This document shows, piece by piece, positions 36,297 through 45,077 of a stretch of 64,000 nucleotides of DNA; the first letter of the stretch is position 1, and the number at the start of each line of letters is the position of its first letter. The stretch lies in the NCBI RefSeq assembly GCF_011064545.1, contig NZ_JAAMFG010000017.1:184421-248420 (forward strand), written 5' to 3'. The notes beneath the pieces were generated by a model. That model had not been told where the DNA came from. It did no database searches and saw nothing but the letters and a program-made list of their open reading frames with translations. The translations under genes were made by a program, and so were the position numbers. The stretch is from Wenzhouxiangella sp. XN24 (GTDB lineage Bacteria > Pseudomonadota > Gammaproteobacteria > Steroidobacterales > XN24).

Positions 36297-37736
36297 TCAG
36301 GCCGCCAGGGCCTGGCGCTTGCCGCCGTCGCCCCCGAGCTCCTCGGCGCGCTCGGCGATGACGCCGGCCGCCTGCTCCTGCAGGACGTGCTGGATGCGGC
36401 GGGCGCGGCCGTTGACGATGGTGTGCAGGAACACGATCGGGATGGCGACCACGAGACCGAGGACGGTCGTCACGAGCGCCTGCGAAATTCCGCCCGCCAT
36501 CAGCTTCGGGTCGCCGGTGCCGAACAGCGTGATCGCCTGGAAGGTCACGATCATGCCGGTCACCGTGCCGAGCAGCCCCAGCAACGGCGCGACCACGGAG
36601 ATCAGCTTGAGAAACAGGATGCCGCGCTGCAGGGCCGGGGTCTCGTGGAGGATCGCCTCACCGAGCTTGAGCTCCAGCGTTTCCGTGTCCTTGCGCCGGT
36701 TCTCTTCGCCCACCTTGAGCACCCGGCCGAGCGGGTTGCCGCTGTCGAGCTGCTCGCGCTTCAGCTGCGCGGAGACCTTGCTGCTCGCGAGGCCGAGGGA
36801 GACCAGCCGTTCCGCGGCCAGCAACAGCCCGAGCAGGCCCAGGCCGATGATCACGTAGCCGACGACCCCGCCCTGCTGGATGCGTTCCACCAGGTTCGGC
36901 TTCTCCGTCAGCAGGGAAAGGATCTGGCCGCGGGTCGGATCGAGGGCGAAATTCACCATCTCGGTGCCGCCGGCGGCCTCGTCGAGGTTGGCGACCGAGC
37001 GGACGAATCGGCCCTGTTCCGGCTGGCGCGGCATCACGGAGACATTGCCCGTCTGCGGCGTGAACTGGAGATAATTGTCGCCCGCGATGATGTTGAACAC
37101 GCCCACACGTGTGACGTCTGCCGGGCCGCGTGTGCCGTCGAGCTCGATAATTTCGGTCGGGAAACGCACCACGCGTCCCTGCTCGGTCATTTCGCGCTGC
37201 AGTTCGAACCACAGGCGCTCGACCTCCTCCATGGAGGCGAGGCGGGACGTGGTGCCCATCTTTGCCGCGAGGTCAGCGAGGAACGCGGTGCGTTCGGGGT
37301 ACTGGATGTTTACCAGCGAATTCTCGAACAGGCCCTGGGTGTCGCTGGACACCTGCTGGAGCACGCCGAACAGTTCGCGCAACGACCCAAGCCGCTTGTC
37401 GAGCGCGGCCTCGAGCTCCCCGATACGCACCTCGTTCTCCTCGTAGGTGGCTTCGAGGTCTTCGCTGGTCCCCTCCAGCTCGGCACGACGCTCGCGCGCC
37501 TCGGCGAGCAGGCGCTCCTGGTCGGCACGGGCGCCGCGGAATTCCGCTTCGCGCTGCTGGAAGGCCTGCTGGTCGCGCACCTGGCCCTGTTCGACCCGGC
37601 GCAGCAGCTCGGCCATCGACGGCGCCTGCTCCTGGGCGCCCGCAACGCCCGGCACAAGTACGGCGGTGGAGACGAGGACGCCGGAGGCGAGGAGAGAAGC
37701 GGCGAGCACGCCGGCAAGCAGGGAATTGCGCATCAT
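36297..37736 (-). CDS. ttpC: TtpC-type MotA/TolQ/ExbB proton channel protein
   Basis: The 479-residue product has a signal peptide, a periplasmic coiled coil (about 35-125), a beta-rich region and three C-terminal membrane helices near 285-305, 375-397 and 410-435 with VVAPLLGLLGTVTGMIVTF. This is the organisation of TtpC, required with ExbB2-ExbD2-TonB2 in Vibrio. The ATG overlaps the DUF3450 stop as ATGA. Confidence 0.9.
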   Translation of the reverse strand: MMRNSLLAGVLAASLLASGVLVSTAVLVPGVAGAQEQAPSMAELLRRVEQGQVRDQQAFQQREAEFRGARADQERLLAEARERRAELEGTSEDLEATYEENEVRIGELEAALDKRLGSLRELFGVLQQVSSDTQGLFENSLVNIQYPERTAFLADLAAKMGTTSRLASMEEVERLWFELQREMTEQGRVVRFPTEIIELDGTRGPADVTRVGVFNIIAGDNYLQFTPQTGNVSVMPRQPEQGRFVRSVANLDEAAGGTEMVNFALDPTRGQILSLLTEKPNLVERIQQGGVVGYVIIGLGLLGLLLAAERLVSLGLASSKVSAQLKREQLDSGNPLGRVLKVGEENRRKDTETLELKLGEAILHETPALQRGILFLKLISVVAPLLGLLGTVTGMIVTFQAITLFGTGDPKLMAGGISQALVTTVLGLVVAIPIVFLHTIVNGRARRIQHVLQEQAAGVIAERAEELGGDGGKRQALAA

Positions 37737-38521
37737 GACGTCACCTCGGGCGCCGGTACCGGCAGCAGGAGCAGGTCGGGCGCGACCTGCTTGTTGGCCA
37801 TCCGCAGGCCCAGGCGAACCTGGTTGCGCGCCTCGCTGGAATCGAGCGCCTGCCATTCGCCGGTGGACTTGTTCCATACGCCGGTCCGCTCGGCATCCAC
37901 ACTCTGGTAATACAGCCCGACGCGGCCGACGCGCAGGAAATTCACCTCGCGCAAACCGCCGTCGAGTTCGAGGGTGCCCTTGTAAGCCAGCATGGTCCGG
38001 CCGTAATCGATCTCGATCTGGTAGGCCTCGGTCACGCGCCTGAACTTCTCGGCGACGGTGACGTCGGCCCGGGCCATCAGCTCCTCGAGTCCTGCCACGC
38101 GCTCGCGACGCTCCTCGAGCAGGAACGGCACATCCAGCGCGACGAACTGCTCCAGTCCCTCGATCATGCGGATCATCAGCGGCGTGATCTGGCGCTCCAT
38201 GACCGTCACCTGGTCGATGGATGCGCCCAGGTCCTCGATCTCGGTGCCCTGCGCCTCGACCTGGGATGCAAGCAGGTCGGTGTAAACCTCGAGGCCGTCG
38301 ATCTCCTTGAGGACAGTCCGGTACTGGTTTTCCAGGCCGCGGGTCGCCTCGACCACGTCATCGATGCGGTCCTGGGAGGCCTGGGCTACGCGGATCCGCT
38401 CGTCGCCCTTCCGGATCACGTTGTCGAGATCGGCGGCGGAAACGAGTGTGATGGCGCCCGCGGTCATCGCGAGAGTCGCGGAAACCAGCAGCGACTTGAA
38501 AGGCTTGCGGCGAGATAGCAT
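37733..38521 (-). CDS. DUF3450 periplasmic protein of the TonB2 system
   Basis: The 262-residue product has a signal peptide ending near VSAADL and a long coiled coil (about 40-130) followed by the DUF3450 core with VPFLLEERRERVAGL and YQIEIDYGRTMLAYKG. It is the usual first gene of TtpC-TonB2 operons. The ATG at 38521 has a GGGAG site. The function is not established; it may help TtpC assembly. Confidence 0.9.
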   Translation of the reverse strand: MLSRRKPFKSLLVSATLAMTAGAITLVSAADLDNVIRKGDERIRVAQASQDRIDDVVEATRGLENQYRTVLKEIDGLEVYTDLLASQVEAQGTEIEDLGASIDQVTVMERQITPLMIRMIEGLEQFVALDVPFLLEERRERVAGLEELMARADVTVAEKFRRVTEAYQIEIDYGRTMLAYKGTLELDGGLREVNFLRVGRVGLYYQSVDAERTGVWNKSTGEWQALDSSEARNQVRLGLRMANKQVAPDLLLLPVPAPEVTS

Positions 38522-38531
38522 GGGGGGCTCC

Positions 38532-38550
38532 CGATATCCGGCGATATCCG
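38532..38550 (-). repeat. Direct repeat ahead of the DUF3450 gene
   Basis: CGATATCCG occurs twice, ten bases apart, immediately upstream of the DUF3450 start codon. On the minus strand a TTGACC element precedes it, so the repeats could overlap a promoter -10 region or serve as an operator on one DNA face. Evidence is positional only. Confidence 0.3.
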
Positions 38551-38661
38551 TATTGGTCAAGACAGCCTGCCCTCACTGGTGCGCGACGGGCCCAGCGGAT
38601 CGAGCATCGGCATGGATTGGCGATGCGCGTATGTTAGGAAAGAAATGTTGCAAATATGTTT

Positions 38662-38679
38662 CAGCCGGCGATCCGGCTG
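38662..38679 (-). terminator. Hairpin after the membrane GTPase gene
   Basis: A perfect seven-pair inverted repeat, CAGCCGG and CCGGCTG with a four-base loop, lies 15 bases beyond the stop of the membrane GTPase gene. It is followed on the minus strand by AAACATATTTG, without a T run, so termination is possible but weaker than a canonical site. It separates the six-gene operon from the TonB2 operon. Confidence 0.45.
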
Positions 38680-38694
38680 TGGCGGGCCCCGGGA

Positions 38695-40242
38695 TCAGCG
38701 GGAATCGGTTCCGCCGGAGGCGCGCAGCGAGGCCAGCACGCGGCCCGCCGACCGCAGCTGGGCCCAGAGCAGGCGCCAGTCCTCGTCGCGCTGGCGCGCG
38801 CGCAGGCAGCGCAACAGCCGCACCCGATCGGCGTCGGGTTGCTCCAGCAGCATCGCGGCCCAGAGCGCATCGTCGACGTTGTAGGTCATGCCCTCGGCCA
38901 GGCAAACCGGAATGACCTGCGCCATCGGCACGTCCAGGTCGGCGGCGACCCGGGCCATGGCTGCGACGATCTGGCCGGCCTTGGCGCCCTGTGGCGGATC
39001 GAGCACGTAGGGCGGATCCCACTCGCGCATCGGGCGCAGCTGGTCGATGTGCGTCATCACCACCAGCATCGGCGGGGCGCGCCGCGCCGGATCCGCGAGC
39101 GAAGCACGCAAGCGGTCGAGCCGCACGCGTTCCTCGGCCCGGTCGGCGCGGTTGGCCGCGCTCACCCACAGCAGCAGGTCGGCTTCCCGGGCGATTCTCT
39201 CGAGGGCCCGCTCGTCGAAAAGCTCGCCGTCGAAGCCGGGCGTGTCGAACACCAGGGCCCGCAATGCGCCGTCGCGATCCAGCCGGAAGGGCTCGATGCC
39301 GGTGGTGGTGTCCGGCAAGACGTCGGTCGCCGTCGTCACTTCGCCGAACAAGGCGTTGATGAGGCTGGATTTACCTGCGTTCGCGCGGCCGAGCAACAGG
39401 ATGCGCAGTGGTTCCGCGGTGTCAGCGGCGCGGGCATCGGCGGCAGCCTCGTCGCCGGCCAGGCGGGGGACCGGGGCCTCCAGCGGCACACTGTCGTCGA
39501 GTTGCACGAGTCCGCCGTACAGTTCGATCGCGTGATAGCCGAGCTTGCGGATGTATTCACGCAGCAGCCAGGTCTGCACGCGGTCCGACCCGTGTTCGAG
39601 CAGCTCGCCGAACACCGCCCGGCGCAACTCCTCGACGACCGCACGCTGCGGCGACACCACGGCCCGGGCGGCCCGAATCCAGCCCTCGTGGCGCCGGAAC
39701 AGCTCCCGCAGGGTCCGTGCGTGGGCCACCGTGCCGAGCGTCAGCCGATGACTGAAAGGAATCGTCCCGACGACCTCTTCGCGGAGTTCGCGGGACGCGC
39801 GCTCGATGATCAACAGCGTGTGCGGCAGGGTCATCTGCAGCAGGGGCTGGCTGGCACGGGGATGAAAGTGCCCCGCCACCATGACCAGGACCCTGCGGGC
39901 GAGTCGCATCAGGCCCGCCCCGTCGCTCAGCGGCCATTCCTCCGGGGTGGCCTCGTCCGCCAGGGCCTCCACCTTGCGCCAGCATTGCTCCGCATCACCG
40001 GGCCAGTGCGCGCCCGGCTCGGTGGTCGATCGGTCCAGGGCGCGCTGCTCGCGCATGACCGCCAGCTTGTTCAGCAAGAGCCCGCTCGCTGCGGCCAGCG
40101 CCACGCCCAGGAGCCACCACAACATCCCGCCCGCCTGCCACAGCCACACGGTGCCGAGCACCGGCAAGATGACCAGGGGCGCGAGCGCAATCGCGATCGC
40201 GACGAGCCGCGGCCAGCCGAACTGGGCGATGAGGTCTTTCAT
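38695..40242 (-). CDS. Membrane-anchored Era-like GTPase
   Basis: The 515-residue protein begins with two membrane helices (about 14-60) and carries a GTPase domain in its C-terminal half: G1 GRANAGKSS near residue 284, G3 DTPGFDGE near 332 and G4-like THID, a variant of NKxD. A helical domain lies between membrane and G domain. The ATG at 40242 overlaps the stop of the DUF697 GTPase gene as ATGA. It probably works as a pair with that neighbour at the inner membrane; the process is unknown. The long frame upstream is a shadow. Confidence 0.85.
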   Translation of the reverse strand: MKDLIAQFGWPRLVAIAIALAPLVILPVLGTVWLWQAGGMLWWLLGVALAAASGLLLNKLAVMREQRALDRSTTEPGAHWPGDAEQCWRKVEALADEATPEEWPLSDGAGLMRLARRVLVMVAGHFHPRASQPLLQMTLPHTLLIIERASRELREEVVGTIPFSHRLTLGTVAHARTLRELFRRHEGWIRAARAVVSPQRAVVEELRRAVFGELLEHGSDRVQTWLLREYIRKLGYHAIELYGGLVQLDDSVPLEAPVPRLAGDEAAADARAADTAEPLRILLLGRANAGKSSLINALFGEVTTATDVLPDTTTGIEPFRLDRDGALRALVFDTPGFDGELFDERALERIAREADLLLWVSAANRADRAEERVRLDRLRASLADPARRAPPMLVVMTHIDQLRPMREWDPPYVLDPPQGAKAGQIVAAMARVAADLDVPMAQVIPVCLAEGMTYNVDDALWAAMLLEQPDADRVRLLRCLRARQRDEDWRLLWAQLRSAGRVLASLRASGGTDSR

Positions 40243-41489
40243 CGGTCGGGCGCGTCCGGCGGCGGCAGGCGCTGGATCGAGCGCTGCTCCCGCATCATGC
40301 GCCGCCCCGTCTTCAACGCGTCGCGATAAATGGCACGCAGCGTCTCCGCCTCGATCGCCTGCCCTTCGCGGCGGCGGGCCAGGTACGCACAGGCGGCCTT
40401 GCCGAGCGCGTAGGTCATCGCGCCGCTGGCGCTCGCACCCCAGACCGCGCCCACCGTCTGTCCCAGGACGGGGACGAGCTTGGCGATACCGCGCCCCGCG
40501 ATCCGCAGGCCGTAACCCACGGCGTAACCGCCACCCAGCAGCCCGATGAACTCCGAACTGTTGCGCGCGTTCCAGCGCAGGCGATAGATCCCCGCGAGCA
40601 CCTTCAGGAGGCGGGCCTGCAGTGCCGGCACGAGCGCCAGGTCCACCACGGGCACCGCACCCACGGCGGCGGCGGCCAGGCTGTACCCGACAATGTGCGG
40701 ATGGGCCGCGCGGCTGTATAGATCGCTGACCTCCGGGTCGGCGCGGAGCCGTGCCTGGAGACCCAGGGACGAAGTCTCCTCGATCGCCGTCCACAGGCTG
40801 TCGATACCGTATTCGACCGGCACGTAACCGTCTTCCGGAAGCGTGAAATCGACGGGCACGCAATGCACTGCGCCGAAACCGGGCATCGCCTCGAACTGCT
40901 CGCGCTGGGCCAGCAGCAACCTGCGCAGCGCGTCCGGTACACGATCCATCCAGTCGGCCGCCTCGAACGGATAAGGCACGACGTGCTCCATGCCGGCTGG
41001 ATAAGCCTCGTGCAGGCAGGTCTGGACGACCAGCAGCGGCCATTCGGGATGCCGGCCGCGCACCTTGCGCAACACATCGACGAGCACCCCGGGCCGGGTG
41101 TCGGTGGCCTTGACCACCGCCATCACCAGGTGGGCGCGGGACTCGCACAAGGCGATGTCGTCATCGGGGTGGTAATCGACCTCCCCGAGGCCGCGCGTGT
41201 CGAGGAAGCTGACCACGGGGGCGTCCGACGGAAAATCGTAGCGGCTGGCCGTCCGCGTGCAAGGCTGGAAGCCATCGCCGATGGCGGCGCGCGAGCTCCC
41301 GGTGAGTGCCCGCACGATCGAGGTCTTGCCGGATTGCGCCTTCCCCAGCAACCAGATCACGGGCGCAGGCTGGCGCGATGCCGCTGCGCGCACGGCGGTC
41401 TCCAGCCCCTCGAGTTCGGCCTCCGGCTGCGCCAGCGCCTTCTGCAGCGCGCGCCACAAGGCGCTCCAGCGACCCGACGGCGCGTTCAC
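40239..41489 (-). CDS. DUF697 Era-like GTPase
   Basis: The 416-residue protein has G1 GKAQSGKTS near residue 46, G3 DTRGLGE near 90 and a degenerate G4 (QTCLHE instead of NKxD), so guanine specificity is in doubt. Residues about 270-400 form DUF697, with hydrophobic segments VGYSLAAAAVGAVPVVDLAL and LVPVLGQTVGAVWGA, as in YcjF-type proteins. The GTG at 41489 overlaps the stop of the FAD gene as GTGA. It is likely inner-membrane associated. Partner of the membrane GTPase downstream. Confidence 0.83.
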   Translation of the reverse strand: MNAPSGRWSALWRALQKALAQPEAELEGLETAVRAAASRQPAPVIWLLGKAQSGKTSIVRALTGSSRAAIGDGFQPCTRTASRYDFPSDAPVVSFLDTRGLGEVDYHPDDDIALCESRAHLVMAVVKATDTRPGVLVDVLRKVRGRHPEWPLLVVQTCLHEAYPAGMEHVVPYPFEAADWMDRVPDALRRLLLAQREQFEAMPGFGAVHCVPVDFTLPEDGYVPVEYGIDSLWTAIEETSSLGLQARLRADPEVSDLYSRAAHPHIVGYSLAAAAVGAVPVVDLALVPALQARLLKVLAGIYRLRWNARNSSEFIGLLGGGYAVGYGLRIAGRGIAKLVPVLGQTVGAVWGASASGAMTYALGKAACAYLARRREGQAIEAETLRAIYRDALKTGRRMMREQRSIQRLPPPDAPDR

Positions 41490-42664
41490 GCCAAACCCCC
41501 TCTGCTGTCCGCGCCCGCGCCCGCGCCATCGCGAGGGGGCGGCGCGGACTGGGCCGGACCGCCATGGCGCCGGATATAACGGCGGTCGATCCAGTTCTTG
41601 AGCCACCATACCCAACGGCCCGCGAGGCTCCAGCGCCCCCAGACGCCGATCGCGTGGCGCGGCCCCGTCGAGAGCAGGAACAGGGTTCGTTGCCGGGGAT
41701 GAAATGCCTGCAGGGCCTTGCCTTCGAGAACGGCCACCAGGTTGTCGCCGACCACCGGCCCTGCGCGCACGGCATTGACACCCGACCGCGTCATGCGGAC
41801 ATCTTCGCGTGCAGCCACATCCCCGGCCGCAAACACGGTCGCATGAGACGTGCTGCGCTGGTGCTCGTCCACGAGCACGAAGCCCTGGGCATCCAGCGCC
41901 AGGCCCGACGACGCCAGCCAGGCCGGCGGCCGGGCCCCGGTGGCCGCGATGACCCAGTCGGCCGCCAGCCGCTCGCCCGAGGCCAGGCACAGGCCATCCG
42001 GCACGCCGCTCGCAGGCGAACGATGCACCGGGATGCCGCGCCGCTCCAACAGGCGCTTAACCCGCCGCCGGACTCCCCGGGCATGCTCCGGCATCACGCC
42101 CTCTTCCGCGGCCACCAGCTCGACAGCCACGTCGAGCCCATCGACCCCCATGGCGTGGCGTGCTGCGAAGGCGAGCTCCACGCCGGCGGCGCCGCCACCG
42201 GCGACGACCAGCCGCCGGCAGCTCCCGGCGCGTGCCGCGGCGACGATCCGCGGCCACTGCGCGACGAAGGTCTCGAGGGGTCGCACGGGCAATAGCGCCG
42301 CGCCGGTGCCGGCCAGCGCCGCGACCTGGATCCCGCTGCCGACATCCAGCGACGCCAGTTCGAAATGCATGCATCGACCGGAGACCAGCGAAACGGAGCG
42401 ATCCGCGGCGCTCATGGCGTCGATCCGGTCGAGCACCAGTTCCACGCCGGCGGCCGCAGCGAGCGGCGCCAGGTCGAGCCGGCACTGGGCGAGCGTGTAA
42501 TGGCCCGCCATCCAGCCGGGCAGCATGCCGGAGTAGATCGGGAAGCGACTCGGCGTCACCATGGCGACGTCGCCGTCGGGGCCAGGCCGACGCGCCAGGG
42601 CTCGCAAGGCCTGTACATGGACGTGCCCCCCGCCGGCAAGCAGGAGGCGCCTGGTTTCAGGCAT
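41486..42664 (-). CDS. FAD-dependent pyridine nucleotide oxidoreductase
   Basis: The 392-residue protein has two Rossmann motifs, LLLAGGGHVHVQAL near residue 7 and VVAGGGAAGVELA near 153, with the flavin site VFAAGDVAA near 293. The N-terminal pattern with SRFPIYSGMLPGWMAGHY resembles the flavoprotein part fused to SelD in some proteins and NDH-2-like enzymes. No active CxxC disulfide is seen. It overlaps the CBS gene by eight bases. Substrate and electron acceptor are unknown. The alanine- and glycine-rich C-terminal tail is odd. Confidence 0.85.
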   Translation of the reverse strand: MPETRRLLLAGGGHVHVQALRALARRPGPDGDVAMVTPSRFPIYSGMLPGWMAGHYTLAQCRLDLAPLAAAAGVELVLDRIDAMSAADRSVSLVSGRCMHFELASLDVGSGIQVAALAGTGAALLPVRPLETFVAQWPRIVAAARAGSCRRLVVAGGGAAGVELAFAARHAMGVDGLDVAVELVAAEEGVMPEHARGVRRRVKRLLERRGIPVHRSPASGVPDGLCLASGERLAADWVIAATGARPPAWLASSGLALDAQGFVLVDEHQRSTSHATVFAAGDVAAREDVRMTRSGVNAVRAGPVVGDNLVAVLEGKALQAFHPRQRTLFLLSTGPRHAIGVWGRWSLAGRWVWWLKNWIDRRYIRRHGGPAQSAPPPRDGAGAGADSRGGLA

Positions 42665-43064
42665 CGCGTCCCGGTTTGTCGTCCGCCATGGCCAGCACCT
42701 CGCCGACGATATCGTTCATGGTGATGATCCCCGCGAGCTCATCCGTCTCCAGCACCACGACCCGGCTGAGACGCTGATGCGCCATCAGCCGGGCGACATA
42801 TTTCACGTCCATGGACGGCGGCACGGTAATCACCGGCTTACGATACACATCGTAGACGTTGACGAGGTCGATATCGCCCTCCTCCGCGACGATCGTGCGC
42901 AGGATGGTGGCGTAGGTGATGATGCCGTAGGCGTCGTGGGCATCGCGCCGTTCGACCACGAGCGATTTCACTTTCCGGCTTCTCATCTTCTCGATCGCAT
43001 CGCGCAAGGTGGCGAGCGGCGAGATCGTGACCACGTCGGTCTGCATGATGTCCTTGACGAGCAT
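42657..43064 (-). CDS. Tandem CBS-domain protein
   Basis: The 135-residue product consists of two CBS motifs (about 1-60 and 70-130; MQTDVVTISPLATLRDAI and PVITVPPSMDVKYVARLM), with no other domain. Paired CBS domains bind adenosine nucleotides and act as energy-state sensors. It lies 58 bases after the PII-like gene and overlaps the FAD gene, so it could report AMP/ATP to this operon. Confidence 0.92.
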   Translation of the reverse strand: MLVKDIMQTDVVTISPLATLRDAIEKMRSRKVKSLVVERRDAHDAYGIITYATILRTIVAEEGDIDLVNVYDVYRKPVITVPPSMDVKYVARLMAHQRLSRVVVLETDELAGIITMNDIVGEVLAMADDKPGRDA

Positions 43065-43122
43065 GGGGCCTCCGGAAAGAAACTGTTATCTCGGGAAAAA
43101 GCGAAACAGGGCCTGGCGGCGT

Positions 43123-43470
43123 TCAGATCTCTTCGCGGATCTGCTCGGCAAAGCTTTCGATCTGGCGCATGTCGATGCCCGCGAGGTGCTCCAGCGGCAC
43201 GGTGAACACGACGCCCTTCGAGTGGGTTTTAAGATCGAGGTCCTCGGTCAGGGCTTTCATCACCCCAAGTGAGAGCTTTTTCTCGAGGATGCAGATCACC
43301 ACCGTCTGGCTGCCCTGGTAAGTCAGGCCGAAAAACGTCTTCTTCTCTTCCGCGCCGGTTCCCCGGGCGCTGACGATCGTCATGCCTCCGGCACCCGCCT
43401 GGCGGGCGACCTCGATGGCTTTCTCCTCGAGATCTTCAGCGACGATGGCGACAAGCAGGGCAAATTTCAT
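43123..43470 (-). CDS. PII-like signalling protein
   Basis: The 115-residue product has a ferredoxin-like PII fold: MKFALLVAIV start, a T-loop-like stretch with GTGAEEKKTFFGLTYQGSQ, then TVVICILEKKLSLGVMKAL. It lacks the classical GlnB T-loop Tyr context, so it is a divergent PII of the type linked to transporters, not a nitrogen GlnB. The ATG overlaps the stop of the DUF1538 gene as ATGA, so coupling with that membrane protein is strong. Ligand unknown. Confidence 0.88.
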   Translation of the reverse strand: MKFALLVAIVAEDLEEKAIEVARQAGAGGMTIVSARGTGAEEKKTFFGLTYQGSQTVVICILEKKLSLGVMKALTEDLDLKTHSKGVVFTVPLEHLAGIDMRQIESFAEQIREEI

Positions 43471-44996
43471 GACACGAGTCCTCTTCGCCGGTTGGCGATT
43501 TCCACGAGGATGGCGTAAGCCATCACGGATATTATCGGAAATATGGAAGCGAACGCGATCAGGCCGAAGCCGTCGATCATCACGTTGCGTCCCTCGATCT
43601 GCGTAGCCAGGCCGATCCCCAGCGCTGTCACCAGCGGCACCGTGACCTCGGAAGTCGTGACGCCGCCGAGATCGTAGGCCAGCGGCACGATATAGCGTGG
43701 CGCGAGCAGTGTCAGCACGATCACGATGGCGTAACCGCCCATCACGTAAAAATGGATCGAGTCGCCGCTGATGATGCGATGGACGCCGATGGTGATACCG
43801 ACGGCCACTCCGACGGCCACCAGCATGCGGATCACCGTGGCGTCCAGCTTGCCGCGTGCCGCTTCCTCGGCCTGGCGGCCGATGGCGATGAGTGCCGGTT
43901 CGGCCAGGGTGGTGGCGAAGCCGATCGCGAACGCGAAAAGATAGACGAACAGCCAGCCGTCCAGCGCGATGAGCTGCTCGGCCATGCTGCGGCCGATCGG
44001 AAACAGGCCCATCTTGAGCCCCACGACGAAGGCGTACAGGCCGATGATCACCAGCAGGAAACCGACGCTCGCCGTATGCAGGTGCGGCAGTGGCTTGCGG
44101 ATGACCAGGTACTGGAAGACCAGCACGACCGCGATGATCGGCAGCACGTCGCGGACCATGGTCAGCAGGTCGCGCAGCATACCGGTGGCGAAACCTCCAC
44201 CGACGACCGCGGCGGCGACGTCCGGATCCGGCGCCGTCGGCAAAGCCTGCGCGACTTGTGCCGCCTCACCGAAGGTGTAGACCAGGATGCCGTAAGCCTG
44301 GACCGAGATCATCGGCACCATGACCGCGAGGCCCACCAGGCCGAAACCGTGCAGCAGAGCGCTGCGTCCCCGGATCGAAGCTGCGAGGCCGATGCCGAGG
44401 GCGGCGATCAACGGCACGGTGACGATATTGGTCGTCACGCCACCGGAATCGTAGGCCAGGCCCACGATCTCCTCGGGCGCGAAAAAGGTCACGGCGACGA
44501 CGAGGAGATAGCCGCCGATCATGTACCAATGCAGCGGATGGCCGAGCAGGATGCGCACGATGCCCAGCGCGACCACGGCGCCGACCGACGTGGCGACCAA
44601 AAGGCGCAGCGTCCAGCCGTCGACGCGCCCTTCGCTGATGATCTCCGCCTGGTCCGCGACGGCGATCAATGCCGGTTCCGCGATCACGGCGGCGAAGCCC
44701 AGGCAGAAGCCGAAGATCATCAGCAACGGCAGGGATCCCTTGCGCGCGAACTCGTTGGAGAGGTTCTTGCCGATCGGGAAAATGCCGAGCTCGAGACCCT
44801 GCAGGAACAGTCCGACGCCCACGACGACGATGCCGAGGCCGATCGCCATCGACAGGCTGTCCTCTGGCACCTGGCGGATGATCAGGAACTGGAACACCCC
44901 GACGACCACGATGATCGGCACCAGGTTGCGGGCAGCGTGGCCGAGCAGGCTGAGAAATCCGCCGAAGTGACTCACGCTTGGCGCATCCGTTCGCAT
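43467..44996 (-). CDS. DUF1538 integral membrane protein (putative transporter)
   Basis: The 509-residue protein has about twelve membrane helices in two homologous halves, each with a DUF1538 signature (FAAVIAEPALIAVADQAE and FATTLAEPALIAIGRQAEE; YDSGGVTTNIVTVPLIAALGIGLA and YDLGGVTTSEVTVPLVTALGIGLA). The internal duplication is typical of transporters. DUF1538 has no proven substrate. It opens the six-gene operon, and the PII-like gene overlaps its stop, suggesting PII-gated transport. Confidence 0.9.
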   Translation of the reverse strand: MRTDAPSVSHFGGFLSLLGHAARNLVPIIVVVGVFQFLIIRQVPEDSLSMAIGLGIVVVGVGLFLQGLELGIFPIGKNLSNEFARKGSLPLLMIFGFCLGFAAVIAEPALIAVADQAEIISEGRVDGWTLRLLVATSVGAVVALGIVRILLGHPLHWYMIGGYLLVVAVTFFAPEEIVGLAYDSGGVTTNIVTVPLIAALGIGLAASIRGRSALLHGFGLVGLAVMVPMISVQAYGILVYTFGEAAQVAQALPTAPDPDVAAAVVGGGFATGMLRDLLTMVRDVLPIIAVVLVFQYLVIRKPLPHLHTASVGFLLVIIGLYAFVVGLKMGLFPIGRSMAEQLIALDGWLFVYLFAFAIGFATTLAEPALIAIGRQAEEAARGKLDATVIRMLVAVGVAVGITIGVHRIISGDSIHFYVMGGYAIVIVLTLLAPRYIVPLAYDLGGVTTSEVTVPLVTALGIGLATQIEGRNVMIDGFGLIAFASIFPIISVMAYAILVEIANRRRGLVS

Positions 44997-45012
44997 CCAG
45001 GGGCCGCAGCTG

Positions 45013-45042
45013 ACAATAGCACCCGACCGGATCGGTCGTCAG
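45013..45042 (-). promoter_or_regulatory. Promoter-like element with operator palindrome before the DUF1538 operon
   Basis: On the minus strand CTGACG and TATTGT are spaced by 18 bases, a sigma-70-like pair upstream of the DUF1538 start. A perfect inverted repeat CGACCG-N3-CGGTCG (45024-45038) sits between and overlaps the -35, a classic repressor position. The start codon is 17 bases beyond the -10. The binding protein is unknown. Confidence 0.55.
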
Positions 45043-45077
45043 CATGGGTAACGGCCGTCCGCCCAGGAGAGAACAGG

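Noticed and set aside
40243..41148. Upstream extension of the membrane GTPase frame
   Set aside because: Overlaps the DUF697 GTPase gene; the ATGA junction at 40242 and family start support the shorter gene.
43123..43470. PII protein as classical GlnB/GlnK
   Set aside because: The T-loop context differs and the partner is DUF1538, not AmtB or glnA.
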